Positions 11,436 through 22,758 of a DNA stretch of 64,000 nucleotides are shown here, one piece after another. Every line of letters begins with the position of its first letter. Positions within the stretch are counted from its first letter, which is position 1. The stretch is taken from the NCBI GenBank assembly GCA_006384855.1, contig VCJN01002508.1, positions 62,001 to 126,000 of the forward strand, read 5' to 3'. This DNA comes from Tetraselmis striata. Lineage: Eukaryota; Chlorophyta; Chlorodendrophyceae; Chlorodendrales; Chlorodendraceae. Under the pieces are notes generated by a model that saw nothing but the letters and a program-made list of their open reading frames with translations, was not told where the DNA came from and did no database searches. Made by a program: the position numbers and the translations under genes.

Positions 11436-12199
11436 ATGCATTAATTACATCTAGTGAGCGTGTCCCTTCCCCTTCTCGCCCTTACTGGATTTGCCATAGA
11501 CAACCATGTCACATGAGCGGCAGGTGCTCGGCTCACCGCTGCCCTCAGCCCCCTCACCGATGTTAAACGCCTCACCTCCCGCCTCCATCGTTGCTTCGCG
11601 CCCCGCCCTCCTCTGCATGAAGTACTTCTTTTCATATGGCCCGCACTTTACCGCATCCCAGCTGTCAATGCTGTCGTAGCTTTCAGAAATGCGCCGATGT
11701 GCGGGGCGCTGAATAGTCGCCTTCGCTGGTGTTGTCTGAGATACGCGCTCACCTTGATCGCGCACCATCTTGACATGCATGGACCAGCCCATCGTGCACA
11801 GCCCCACCTGCCCAAGGCAAAGGCGTGTGCCGTGAAGGCAGAGATGGCAGAGAAAGCGGCGACGAAGCGAAGGAAGATGTGAATGCATTAATTACATCTA
11901 GTGAGCGTGTCCCTTCCCCTTCTCGCCCTTACTGGATTTGCCATAGACAACCATGTCACATGAGCGGCAGGTGCTCGGCTCACCGCTGCCCTCAGCCCCC
12001 CTCACCGATGTTGAACGCCTCGCCTCCCGCCTCCATCGTTGCTTCGCGCCCCGCCCTCCTCTGCATGAAGTACTTCTTTTCATATGGCCCGCACTTTACC
12101 GCATCCCAGCTGTCAATGCTGTCGTAGCTTTCAGAAATGCGCCGATGTGCGGGGCGCTGAATAGTCGCCTTCGCTGGTGTTGTCTGAGATGCCCGCTCA
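11305..12199. repeat. 447-bp tandem duplication
   Basis: Positions 11305-11751 and 11752-12199 are nearly identical and in direct tandem. The unit spans the end of the plus-strand gene (KAATKRRKM stop) and the end of the converging minus-strand gene (GKGHAH stop) including the TGTAATTAATGCATTC spacer, so both 3' ends are present twice. High identity implies a recent event. Confidence 0.85.
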
Positions 12200-12876
12200 C
12201 TCTCGCTCCATGCGCTCCTGCCACTCCGTAGCGCGCAGCTTCCGAGCGCGCTCACCCAACTCACGCGCACGCTCTGAGCGCACAGTTCGGAGCGCCTACT
12301 GTTCCAGCTTGTCTGCCTCGCTCTTGCCCGGCAGCGCCTCCCACCGGAATACATAGCCACCCGTCTCTATGGAAAGCGGTGGCGGGATTGGTGCGCTGAA
12401 TCCGCCCAGCCCATCACATCGCGCAGAGCATCGCTATCGTCCATCGGGTGCATAAAATGCGCCTCGCACAGCGCATGCAGCTCGCGCATTGCGTATACTT
12501 TGGGATCATTGAAGGCAGTGAGGAAGGGCCATGCCTTTGGATCACTTGGGCCCACTGAGTAGCCAGTTGGCAGCTCCATGTGGTGGCCGTGGCCGTTCAT
12601 GCGGTCGTACATCGCCTCGGTCACCGCCGAGACCAACGCCTCCTCGCCTACCACTGGTAGGCCGTCTACTATGGTGGACTTGCCACACTTCCGGCAGAAT
12701 TCGGAGGCGGCGGGCTGGTGGCCGAAACGGTCAGAACGCACCGAGCGCAGTTCTCGCGTCGCGCCATATCGTTGGGGCGCTGCGTCGGCGCGAAGGGTTT
12801 TCAGCCTCCAACCCGTTGTAGCATCAACGGACGATGCGAGAGAACAACGGAGGAACTCAAAAATCCGCCACGGCAA
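11898..12876 (-). pseudogene. unidentified element gene with zinc-knuckle-like cysteines
   Basis: The first block (12876 down to about 12370) contains FCRKCGKSTIVDG and a conserved-looking stretch PTGYSVGPSDPKAWPFLTAF. A second block begins after a possible acceptor near 12370 (TGGYVFRWEALPGKSEADK) and runs into TAG and TGA within a helical Arg/Glu-rich stretch. A third frame gives ISESYDSIDSWDAVKCGPY and ends STCRSCDMVVYGKSSKGEKG at 11898, with TGTAA overlapping the region just after the stop. Cysteine pairs at both ends suggest zinc binding. Either unmodelled introns or decay explain the frame changes. Confidence 0.4.
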
Positions 12877-13252
12877 CGACCCCAGCTTCCCCTCCCTCTT
12901 CCGATATCGGGTGCGTGTCGGGTGGGATCGGTGCCGAGATGTCTCCGATTATGTTTGGCGTGGGTGGGCTGCAATGAGTGAGTGGGGCAAAAAGGGCGGC
13001 GTCCGTACCTGATGCGGCCGAGTGCACAGCCGCTGTTGACCACTGTGGGCACCACCTGCCCGACTACCGCCAGTAATGTGTACCCATGGGATAAAGTTTG
13101 CGCTCCGGGGGGCGTGATGCGCAGTGGCCGCGCGCACTGGGGGCAAGCGCGCTATGTGCAGCTCGGGATGGGTGAGGAAGTTTGTTGTGTGCTGGACGAG
13201 GTGCGCGCGGCCCGCATAAAGGATTCTATTATAGTACAGGAGTACTAGCGCA

Positions 13253-13370
13253 GTGTGCAGTGTGCGACAGTGTGCGCCGCAGTGCGCAGTGTGCAGGAGT
13301 GTGCAGTGTGCGACAGTGTGCGCCGCAGTGCGCAGTGTGCAGCAGTGTGCAGTGTGCGACAGCATTGCAT
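13253..13370 (+). repeat. GTGCGCAGT minisatellite
   Basis: The blocks CAGTGTGCAGTGTGCGACAG and TGTGCGCCGCAGTGCG alternate for a little over two units. It is unrelated to the flanking genes. Confidence 0.7.
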
Positions 13371-13591
13371 AAATAGTTCATGCACGATATCCCGGTACTG
13401 GTACGCCGTCATATCACGTACCATTTGCGTACGGGTACTGCCATGGCAGTCATGGCGGCGCGGGTACTCGCGACCACCGCCGAGATAAGCTGACTGTAAG
13501 CGGATATAGGCGAGGGTTAGGCGCGGGTGATACGGAATAGAGTAATTGTACAGTAAAATTGAGTACGGATACAGTACAAGTACCGTGTTAA

Positions 13592-13627
13592 GCTCGGTTA
13601 GGCGAACCCCGTTTCGACGAGTGCGGC
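13592..13627 (-). repeat. element-end sequence, left-end copy
   Basis: Reverse complement of the 7620-7656 sequence. It lies about 100 bp upstream of the 13730 ORF, as a left terminal repeat would. Confidence 0.6.
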
Positions 13628-13729
13628 AACAACCGAGAGGCGCCCTGCCGACACATCGCTAGCCCCCACCACCAGCAGGCCCTATCAAACTTCCACTTCC
13701 AGCAACCCCAGCAGCCCAAATCGCACCCC

Positions 13730-14467
13730 ATGTCCGCGACGCCCCCCCCCCCCTCCCCCCCCGTGGGTTCGAGCACGTACCACCGAGGCGCGGAGATTTA
13801 CGCCCGTGCTCGTAAAGCACGCATGGCAGACGCGGAGGCAGCCATCGACCAGCGCGGAGCAGCAACAGAGTGCGCCCCCGGAGCAGCCCACCCAGCCCCT
13901 GCGCCTGCAGCCACAACCCCAACGGCAACTGCCATGCCTAGAGCACAAGCGGGCGACGAGGAGGAACTGGAACTCAACTACGAGGAGAACGACATCGCCA
14001 TGGAGGTGGACACCACCCGGAGTGCGGCAGCAAAGACACCATGCATGGCTGACATATCCCTCGAGTCTTCCCTGCGCTCAACAGTGCACCGCACATTCCG
14101 GGACGAGGGCACGCCCAATGGCACCACAGAGAGACTGGCAGAACTTCACCACCTCACCACCGCAACCACAGAGCTGCTTGCAAAGTCCTCCCCTGCCAGC
14201 CAACCCGCAATAGCCACCAAACTTGCCAGCCTCACAGCGGAGTCCCACCAGCTGCGCAACCCACAACGCCTCTCCATCAAGCTAGAACGTCACCCCAGCC
14301 AGCCCACCCCAACAGGCAAAGGCAAGGCAGTCACAACAGCTAAACATAAGAAGAAGCAGCCCATGGGCCGCAGCCGCTCGGACGGCGCCACCCGCAACCG
14401 CAGCAGGAAGCAAGCCATGCCTCTCAGGCACCCGCGGCTCAGACAGCGAGTGGGAAACGGACGATGA
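13730..14467 (+). CDS. hypothetical element protein, 245 aa, basic C-terminus
   Basis: An uninterrupted plus-strand ORF starting MSATPPPPSPPVGSSTY. It has a Pro-rich N-terminus encoded by a C-run, an acidic centre (DEEELELNYEENDIAMEVD), a Ser/Thr/Leu helix-like region around residues 130-180, and a Lys/Arg-rich C-terminus (AKHKKKQPMGRSRS) that resembles a nuclear localisation signal. No catalytic motif. It follows the element-end repeat at 13592-13627, so it is probably an accessory or gag-like protein of the same transposon family as 5.7-7.66 kb. Confidence 0.4.
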   Translation: MSATPPPPSPPVGSSTYHRGAEIYARARKARMADAEAAIDQRGAATECAPGAAHPAPAPAATTPTATAMPRAQAGDEEELELNYEENDIAMEVDTTRSAAAKTPCMADISLESSLRSTVHRTFRDEGTPNGTTERLAELHHLTTATTELLAKSSPASQPAIATKLASLTAESHQLRNPQRLSIKLERHPSQPTPTGKGKAVTTAKHKKKQPMGRSRSDGATRNRSRKQAMPLRHPRLRQRVGNGR

Positions 14468-14499
14468 TGCAGCCCACCCGTCTAGCAGCTCGCACCAGT

Positions 14500-16105
14500 A
14501 ATATAAGCTGCTGAGCGAGCCACTGCCGCGACAACCAAGCCAGCTGACTCAAGAACACCGCCCACCACTAACCATGTGCCCGGTGCAGCTCGTACACCAA
14601 CACACACCCGGAAACTCACCACACACACACACACACACACAGAAGACACACCGCTGATTCCCAAAACCACCACATGCACCGCCTACCCAATTACATGTCG
14701 GAGGGCACCGCAGCCCCCACCAATCATACTAGCCGGCTCGGCAGTGGATAAATACTGAGCACCACATAGCTATTCCGGTCAGCCCCCTTCCCCCATCTCA
14801 CCTTGGTAGCTGCAAGCGGGACGCTTCGGCTGCCTAAGCTTGCCTGCTGAGCTCTGAATGGGATAGGCCTGACTTAGGTAGGGACATCATGGGGGCGTTG
14901 CTGTCCTAGCTTCAGCCCCCAGGAAGGAGGAGGGGCTTGGGCACACTGGAGGAAGGCCGTTAGCTTGAGCTGTAATTACACCTAGTGTTCCCTACCATGG
15001 TCAGAGATAGCAGGTCCTAAGAACAACTCCGTATGGGCCAGTGGACGCAGCAGACTAGCAGTTGTAATCAATTTCAATTTCAATTTCTGGGCAGGCATGC
15101 CGCGGATGGCCCATCTTGCGCTCGCGCGGGTGCCTAGCGGCAGGGTGCCGAGAGAGGTCTGGCAATCACATCATGTCGAGACCGGTGGGCTGTCTGTATG
15201 CGGTTTGAGTTACGATGAAAAACACGGACGTTTGGGTGCTGTTCGATGGGGTCGACGAGTTGAGTCTAAATCACTTTACATCACGTGTACATTTGCTACC
15301 GGATGTACGATAGCGATACCTAAGAGGATAGAAGACGCTCGTGCGACTTGCTCTCACGCGTCACGCGGCCCGCGCGGTGGTTCCGCGGTGCCGCGCCCCG
15401 ATCAGCATCGGCATTGCGAGTCGCATCCGCCCGCCCGATTGGCCAGCACTACCCACTGCCACCTTACCCAGCCCCGCCGCCGCTACCCACTATTCGTTGA
15501 TACATGGTTGTCGCTATGTCCTCTCATGGCACATGGGATGGTAGTTCCGCTCGCGCTTAGCGGCACCAACGGCGGTCGGCCGAGAAAGGTGCCCGCACCT
15601 CCGGTTCCTTAGACGATGATCCTCGCCGCATGTGCTCCCAGTTCACCGCCGCCTCGACGCAACATACGACGTGGCGCGCGGCGGGGGTAGTATTATTGGT
15701 GGGGTCATGCAGCCCGATCCTTTGGCGGCGGTGGCTGTGGATCTCACGCAAGGTCAAACATGCGTTACACGTACCGTTTTTTTTTTGCGGGGTTTTCAAT
15801 TTCGAATTTTCCCCGAAAAGTATCCGTTAAGGTTTGTGACGAGTCTTCTTGAGTATCCGTCACGCCGGGATGTAACGCTACGGTGACGCCTCGATATATA
15901 TATAATATCATTCTGGCAGTGCGAATATATAGCGTTACGCGTTATACCACTTCTACGCAAGAACAAGAATATGCATTCCCCCTCGTAAGTCTTGACATGT
16001 ATGTATCTGTCCATATCGCCACGTCAGCACCGGCGCCGCCGACCGCCGAGTGGTACAGTGGCGCATTTTTATGATATAATTAACTTACAATATTCATACT
16101 TACTT
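14500..16105. other. no convincing gene; (CA)9 tract, AT-rich end
   Basis: A (CA)n tract lies at 14622-14640. The 15.1-15.6 kb ORF (171 aa, plus) has no motif and is probably chance. The 15.78-16.1 kb part is AT-rich with several TATATA runs. Nothing else is supported. Confidence 0.4.
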
Positions 16106-16106
16106 A

Positions 16107-17330
16107 CATGAGCTAGCAGCAAAAGGCGATATCAGGAAATCACAAAAAAGGACAATTAGAAAGGTCCTCTACAGCGACTGAGAGGTGGAAGCAGCAACAT
16201 GAGAAGACGCATAATGGGCACGAGCCCACGCATCAGACTTGGCCATCTGCACACCGGCAGAGAGAATGCCGCCCATGGTACCATGCACGCAAGCCGAGAC
16301 CCGCTGCAACTAACAACCCCCGCCGTGTGCGCGACAGGTGACGGCGGAACTCAGCAGGTTGGCTGGCGACAAAGTTCCGAAGTGCCTGAACGGATTGACC
16401 ACGAAGAAAGCATGAGGTCCGGGCGGAAGGACCGCCAGGGAAGTTGCGCACAACCAACAGCACCGCGAAGATGTAGACCACCGTCAAAGCGGACTTCCCG
16501 AGACGGCCACGGTCCTCAACCACAAAAGGGTAGTACCGGCGAACACCCTGCACTGGGGCGGAAGACGCCCGGTCCGCTGCCAACTTACCATGCTCCGCCT
16601 CGGTCGCCGCGATTCCCGGGGTGCACCAGCGGGGGTCGTTGCGCCAAGTGGGGGTCGTGGAGGACACGCACGCGAATTCGAACATGTAATCGCACGCCGC
16701 CGCCCCCCCCCCCCCCCCCCACCCCGCCAGCGTCAAGTCCGACGGCCGCGAGCGGTCCGTTGGGCGCAGCCCACTCGTCTCAAGGGTCAAGTCGCCGGCT
16801 CCCGAACGGTCCCGGTCAAGCACCGCCCCCGCATCAATTGCCACGGATGCCCACAGATTCTTCAAAGCGGTATGCATGCGGTGCTTGTAGTTCGCTACGA
16901 GGCATATGGGTAGATGATCCACGATAAAATCCGTAGCGCTCCGGTTCGAGCCATCCGTAGAGCGAAGCCATAAGGGATCAATACCACACGTGGGGCCATG
17001 GCAAGTGACAAGCGCGGAGCCTCTGCGCGGGCAAAGGCCCAGTACCCGCGCAGCGGCGGCCGAATAAGCAGCATGGGGAATCTTGCGGGCTGACTCGTGA
17101 TACGACTGGAAAAGCGATAAGGAGCCCGGCCCGCACGCGCTGTACATGCGCAAGGTATCAAGTCGCGAGGCCGCGGCACCTGTACGCTGAAAGCTGAGAT
17201 CGAGGGCCACGAAATCACGCAAGCGAATCGCACGGCTTAGATGGCGTTGGACAACCATGGTCGTGGGTTGATCATCGGAGGTCGCACCCGAACCCGTACC
17301 CGAGGGCGGAGCAGTAGATCCTGGCATCAA
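16107..17330 (-). pseudogene. 5'-truncated LINE: C-terminal endonuclease-like domain and 3' tail
   Basis: A 365-aa minus-strand ORF (16233-17330) carries the module found at the C-terminus of some algal and protist non-LTR elements: a conserved His region (YKHRMHTALKNLW), RPSDLTLAGW, CDYMFEFACV (hydrophobic-Asp/Glu strand), an EAEHGKLAAD helix and YYPFVVEDRGRLGKSAL. This resembles a PD-(D/E)XK nuclease layout. No reverse transcriptase precedes it, so the copy is 5' truncated. A C-run is translated as poly-Gly. Downstream, 16107-16232 is a tail sequence repeated at 22691-22758 and around 36465-38283. Confidence 0.55.
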
Positions 17331-17339
17331 TTCGTATAT

Positions 17340-18272
17340 TCATCAACGGCTTGAGATGTTATAGGCGGCGGAGGGGGGTCTGCCTGTTACGTTCGTGATT
17401 GTGCTCTGCGCAGGTTCGAACCATGCCGGGCCCCTCGGTGGAAATATAACCGAGGGGGTGGGGGGGCCCGATGCAAATATTTTTAGGTTCTCCTACAAAC
17501 CCTGGTACAGTGGCTTACCGCGCGGCCCGCAGCCCGATAAAAAGGCGATGTACTCGCCCCGTGCGGGCGGATTTTACCCGCTTAGGGGCCCGCTAGGCGC
17601 AGCCCAACATCAGAATATGGGAGCGTGTTGATGGCCAGCACTACCACACATCCTGAACGATTCCCTGGTAGGTAACTAGATGGACCCACCCGCTGACTCG
17701 GGGGCTGCACCCCTGCGCAGTATGGGCTGAAGCCCGGCTCTACCAAGGGCGCATTGAATGCGGACAACAACTGTAGGTGGCCTGGCTTTTGAGCAACCCT
17801 TTATCGCAGTATGTGCTAAGTAGTATGGCCGTTTTGCGGGAAGTGCTCACTTGCTTGCATGCCGACGGTGGGGAGAGCGCGCCTTGTGAATGTGCTCTAC
17901 GATGGTAGAGCTAACTCTCGGCGTGCATCCGTACAGATAGAACGCATGTACGTGCGATGTATTAAAAAATCGTGCCCTCGTGACATTGGGTTATCAAATT
18001 CATTACTAACCCTGAACAATGACACGCAAACGTATGGCTTGTACAACGAGAGCCCAACAAACGCCACTTAGGGCTCCCCCCACGCATGATGTCGTGTTCA
18101 CGTATGCCACATGGAAGGGCGCGGCCGAAAACAAAGGTGAGGGCTCATTCATAATGGGCCAATGTACAATTGATGGTTGAAAAAGGGGGCCAAGACTTTT
18201 GTGGGCAGGTGTATACCTGTGGCGTTACACGCAAGTAGCGTCTTCTATCCTTCGACTTGTTTGAGCCTCGCA
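17340..18272. other. no gene recognised
   Basis: Only short ORFs without motifs. A GGTTCGAACC palindrome at 17412 was checked as a tRNA T-loop and rejected. Nothing else found up to the Harbinger element. Confidence 0.4.
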
Positions 18273-18755
18273 TTAGCCAGAAGTTACGATCGTCAAACGA
18301 AACGTCCGGGATCGTAGAATCGTACCGAACACACCCGGATACCCCGGCTGTAGGAAATGGGACGCGCAACCCCCCAAGTTACGATCGTCAGGCGAAGCGG
18401 TCTCGCGCCCTATAACTTCGTCGGAGAATGGTCGGAGGAGTGATTTCCTACAGCCGTCAGCCGTTTCGTCGGAGATCTCCGACGAAAGCCATTTCCTCTG
18501 ACGAAAGACATCATGTGAGCCCATCATGCGCCATCGCGCGTCCTCCCCCCCCCCCCCCCCCCGCCCCCCTCCGGCCCCTCACAGCTTCTGTACCAGCCAC
18601 CGCCGTCCGTCCCGAAGCGTGCCAACACGTCCGCATTTCGCGGTGCAGGCGACGCACCGGCTGACCCCCCCCCCTCCCCCCGCGGGTCAAGGACTTGTCA
18701 CGTGTGCTGACTGCGCGCAGTCAGGTCAACGAGGCGTCACGTCGTAGCTCCTAGT

Positions 18756-20011
18756 ATGCCAGCGCCACACACCACCGACCCCGCCACTGCTCCTTCCTCC
18801 TTCATTGCCCTGGTCGACGAGGCTTGTGCGCGGATGGTTGAGTCGCCTCTTGCAGTCGCTGCGGGCGATGTTGCCCGTGATGCTGTTGAGAATGCCTTCT
18901 GGGACGACAACGACGACGTGGGCGAGGGCGAGACCGACGCTGACGACGCCATCGCCGACCCCTCACCAGCCCTTATCTCCCCGGAAGTTAAATCTGCGTG
19001 TGAAGACGGCATCGGTGATGGCGAGGGCGCAGCTGCGCCGACGATCAAAGCCAACTCGAAGTGGGCGCTGGGGGAGGTGTTAGTCGCCGTCCGCTGCGTC
19101 TTGGCCGCCAATCGCTCCAAGTCCACGCAGACAGTCCTCAAGCGCGCCAAGCTCGCACAGTCTTTCTTTAACAAGTTTGCTTCAGACGTCGTGGCCCTTG
19201 GTATCTGGACCCCTGCGCTGGGAAGGATGGTCACCCGACTATCGAGGAGTCTTACGAGCGCCGCACCTCCTTTACCGAGTCAGGCAAGAATAAGGGCAAG
19301 AGCCCTCTATTCACCAAGCATGCCGAGATCGTGAAGACTGTGCAGAACGAGATCATGCCTATCTTGCGCCGACACCTCGGCCCCGACGAGAAGCCACCAA
19401 GCGGCAAGACATGGGCAGACGTGCAAAGCGCTGCCAAGCTCGAGTATTGGGAGCACTTCAGCTCGTCCAGGGCCCGCGTGCGGGGCAAGCCGATCCCTAC
19501 CGCTTGGACCGAGCCCGCCTGGGAGTGCTTTGTTCTAATCGGCCAGCTGCCCAACGGCAAGAACATTGGCGAGTTCTGCCTCGGTGGTACAACCCCCACC
19601 GGCGAGGGTCCAGCCACAGGCCGCGCCACTCAACGTGAGCTTGAGAACAGCCGCAAGAGGACTCGTCGTGAGGGGGAGCGGACTGAGGCCGCTTACAACC
19701 TTGTGGCACATCATTTCGGGGAGCAGAAGAAGGCATCCAACTCTACTGCCTTCGCACTTTCCAAGAACAACAAGATATGGACTGCACAACTCCTGCTGAA
19801 GCACGGCAATGAGCAGCAAAGGGACAAGGCTATGCAGATCCTCATGAAAAATTTGGAAGAAGAGGATGAGGCTCCTACCGCCCCCCAGCAAGCCAACCCG
19901 GCCCCTGTGGATTACAGCTCTCCTGCTCCCTCTGACTACAACCCTGCCACTGTAGGGCAGATGCTTCAGGACAAGGCTGCTGCCGGGCCACCAACTTTGT
20001 TTCTAGAATAG
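18756..20011 (+). pseudogene. Harbinger-associated Myb/SANT-like protein, one frameshift
   Basis: Starts MPAPHTTDPATAPSSFIALV. An acidic N-terminus is followed by NSKWALGEVLVAVRCVLAAN, the Trp-containing start of a SANT/Myb-like DNA-binding helix set. Near 19219-19225 the frame must shift by one base (a G-run, GGGAAGG) to continue as GHPTIEESYERRTSFTES and then KTWADVQSAAKLEYWEHFSS to a stop at 20011. A Lys/Arg block (NSRKRTRREGERTE) could be a nuclear signal. In Harbinger elements this partner protein is known to bind transposase and DNA. With the single indel fixed the ORF would be about 420 aa. Confidence 0.7.
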
Positions 20012-20715
20012 TCAGCATAGCCCCCCCCCCCCCCCCCCCTCCCCCCCAAATAGGAAATAATGTGACAAGAGGCATCATCCATTACACCTTCCCTACCCTA
20101 AGTATATGTAGACACGTTTCACAGAGTATCATGCCATGGCCCTAGGCAGCCATTCACATGCTTGTCACACACTGGCCTGCAGACGCCGGCATGCTTCAGC
20201 TTGCACAACATCTTCTTTCTGATCATGTAGCTGATATGCTCAGCTATGGCTTCCTGCCTACTGGTGTAGTCCTCATCCTGCTCTACCTCCTCTGCTGATG
20301 CTGGCTGCCGACCTACTATACTCAGATCTGTACCGACATGGACATGTATACGCGCTGTCCACTTGATGAGCTGCTCAGCTACGGTAAATCTGGTGCGCAA
20401 GTCGGCGGCACCTACATCCGAATCGACGAGGTCAGTTGGCAGATCCTCCGGGTTAGCGTCCATCCGCATTTGCTCATTGATCATTTCCACCGCCGCAGAT
20501 GCTGTCCCCCCGAAGGCGTCCAACTCCAGCGGCTCCCAGTCATCATCACGCTCCCCGATTGTGTTGAGACCATCGTACTGCGACAACACGTTGTGCAGTG
20601 TTGAGCACGACCGGAACATGTCGTCCAGTTGTTCTTTGGTTGACACATTCGAAGGGATCTGTGACACAGGGGCGGATTAGCACAGCCTATATATTTCATC
20701 ATATGGCGCACAGCA

Positions 20716-20716
<1 letters not shown>

Positions 20717-20790
<74 letters not shown>
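20717..20790 (+). repeat. (CA)n microsatellite in transposase intron
   Basis: About 36 CA dinucleotides without interruption, inside the last intron of the minus-strand Harbinger transposase. Confidence 0.95.
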
Positions 20791-20793
<3 letters not shown>

Positions 20794-21368
20794 GCCATAA
20801 CACGGCACTGCCAGCTGCGCACAGGGCCCGTCATAATGTCACACCTTCAGAACACGCCACCTTTTCTTCTTGATCCCAAATATTCCGAGTCATTTCGCAC
20901 ACTTTCGCTGAGAGCGCTAGCAACCGCCAGGGCAAGTGTGCCAGCCTCATCCGGCTTTTGACCCGCCATCGATCGTCTCTTTCCATCTGTGGTAACCCCC
21001 GTCATTGATGGCATGGACACCCTTGTGTTCGTGCAGGCTGCCATCAGATCTATACGTCTGCCATGTGGCCTCTGTGAACAACTTGTTTTCTCTCACCTGC
21101 AGTTAAAACCAACCCCAACATTCAATCGGCATGAGGGAACCACCATAGCGCAAGCGGGAAGAATCAATCCGCCAGCACGCACCTCACTTATGAACGGGTC
21201 ATCTCTCACTATGGTTTTGTCATTACGACCCCCAGCAAAGGGACCGTGGACAGAAAAGATCAACCTGCACATGAGAGGTACATAACAGCACAACATTTGA
21301 GGGAGATACAAGAACGGCGCTGAGGCGCTTGAACCAGCAAGAATTGCGCTGGTTTGGGGCGAGTGGAG

Positions 21369-21391
21369 AGGGGGGGGGGGGGGGGGGGGGG
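21369..21391 (-). repeat. C-run directly after a 5' splice site
   Basis: On the transposase strand the donor reads AA|GTGAGC and is followed at once by more than 20 C. The same arrangement occurs in the phosphatase-like gene (50841-50868). Confidence 0.8.
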
Positions 21392-22690
21392 CTCACTTCT
21401 GGTGACCCACATTCACATTCCAAGCTAGCGTAGGGTACCCCTGCTTGCCAACCATATTGGCGCGCTCCGAAGCCGGGGCGTTGTCGTAACCGCCATTGTG
21501 GACAGCGTCTTGACTGGATACGGCACCGGGAAAGCCGCAACGAGCAAAGATGCGCTGCTGCTTCTGCACGTCGGCTTGCGTTTGCGGCGCCTGGATCCAC
21601 ACAGGCTGAAAAGTCCGGACGAACCACCGAAACCATCCTATCACAGTCTGCTTCTTGCCTTCTTGCATGTCCATACCGAACATGAAAGTTCCCAAGGTAG
21701 CCTTGGACAAGTCAGAACTATCCTCAATGCCGTCGACCGGGATGCCCAGGGCAAGCATACGGAGAGCCGCAGCAAGCTTCAAGCCGAGCGGTGCGGGAGG
21801 GTTGCCAGCCTTCTTTAGCGTCTCGTCGGGGAAAAGTTTGGAGGCACGAGTCTGCTGTAGCAGCCAGTTGAACATGGGCCAAGGAACTCGGAACTTGAAA
21901 CGGAATTCGTCCCAGGCCAGTGATCCCTGACGCATACCAGACAGGTATCGGGTGTACCACTTGCCGTTATAACGTCGCGCTGCCTCTTTTCTTCCCGCGA
22001 CCCATCTTCATAGGCTTCCTGGTAGGGGCGGCGCGCTACCTCCAAGGGTCCACGCGCTGTGTCCCGCCCGCCTTGTCGGCGCCCGCCGCCATCCTCCGGA
22101 ACGACGAAGTAGTCCATGGGGTCGAAGTCATCGTCCGGGTCGCCCCATTGCAGATCTCGTGCCCCCAGCAGCAGAATATTGCAGATGCGCCGAGAGAGAT
22201 CATTAACACTCTCCTCCTCTTCGGCGACTATTTGCGCGATCGTGACCGGATCCAAAACCCCCATCTTGTCCGATTCCGCATCCGAGTCGGCGGAGTGGGC
22301 GAACATGTCGTGCTATACACTGCGGCGGGGCGAGGTTGAAGCAGAGCGGGAGTGGGCAGAGGCTCGCTGAGTCGTGTGGATCGAGGCACAATGGATGATT
22401 GATGCCCGCAGAGCCCCGCGCGCCCGTTCGAATTCGGCTGACAAGCGCGCGCCCCCCGCCCGTATCGTTTGACGATCGTAACTTGGCGCGAATATCGGCG
22501 CAGCTTCCTCCAGGGAAACGGCTTGAATGGTCGAAGATCTCCTACATTCCTCCGATGGGCGCGCGCCTCGCGCCCCTTTCGTTTGACGATCGCAACTTCT
22601 GCCTTAGTCGCTACTCGAAACTTGAAACGGCGATAGGGCGGACTTTTCGTGGTCGGTGCATGCCGGGTACTTTGATTATGGTCGTGTTTT

Positions 22691-22758
22691 AGTCATTAAC
22701 ATGAGCTAGCAGCAGAAGGCGATATCGGGAAATCACCAAAAAAAGGACAATCAGAAAG
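22691..22758 (-). mobile_element. 68-bp LINE tail with 10-bp target duplication
   Basis: The 68-bp insert matches the tail of the LINE at 16107-16200 (GCTAGCAGC, AGGCGATATC, GGACAAT, CAGAAAGG). It is flanked by GTCGTGTTTT on both sides (22681-22690 and 22759-22768). A 10-bp direct repeat around a minimal 3' fragment is the signature of target-primed insertion with severe 5' truncation. Confidence 0.8.

Larger units (their letters stand above)
20119..22306 (-). pseudogene. Harbinger transposase (DDE), frameshifted
   Basis: Four exon-like blocks on the minus strand. Block 1 (22306-21397) includes LSKATLGTFMFGMDMQEGKK and CGFPGAVSSQDAVHNGG (first catalytic Asp) then GKQGYPTLAWNVNVGHQK. Block 2 (21264-21183) gives FAGGRNDKTIVRDDPFISE (second Asp). 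Block 3 (from about 21112) has INDGGYHRWKETI and, after a frameshift, ESVRNDSE (Glu). Block 4 (20658-20119) has LDDMFRSCSTLHNVLSQYDG, the helical C-terminus of HARBI1-like proteins. Codon phase fits across the 21396-21265 intron. Frameshifts near 21990, after GGSKA and after SVRNDSE make it a pseudogene. TGTAA follows the stop by about 30 bp. Confidence 0.8.
18276..22603. mobile_element. PIF/Harbinger DNA transposon, 4328 bp
   Basis: Ends are inverted repeats of the form GCCAGAAGTTACGATCGTC (left) and, reading inward from the right, GGCAGAAGTTGCGATCGTC, continuing with AAACGAAA. Both ends are flanked by TTA (18273-18275 and 22604-22606), the 3-bp target duplication expected of this superfamily. 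A second copy of the AAGTTACGATCGTC core lies about 95-110 bp inside each end. The element has the two standard genes in convergent orientation: a Myb/SANT-like protein (plus, left) and a transposase (minus, right). Both are frameshifted, so this copy is probably not autonomous now. Confidence 0.9.

Noticed and set aside
1-12400. In-frame TAG codons within otherwise open frames (about 166, 6600 and 12330) as a sign of TAG reassignment
   Set aside because: OLA1 ends at TAG exactly where its conserved C-terminus should stop, and other genes also use TAG as a stop, so the code is standard and these are nonsense mutations in transposon relics.
15097-15612. 171-aa plus-strand ORF
   Set aside because: Composition is shifting and no motif or splice structure is visible; probably chance in GC-rich DNA.
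17400-17460. GGTTCGAACC as a tRNA T-arm
   Set aside because: The flanking bases do not form a 5-bp stem around TTCGAAC, and no anticodon or acceptor arm is present. The similar sequence at 37440 fails for the same reason.
20481-20873. ORFs through the (CA)n tract
   Set aside because: Dinucleotide repeats are open in several frames; the tract lies in an intron of the transposase.
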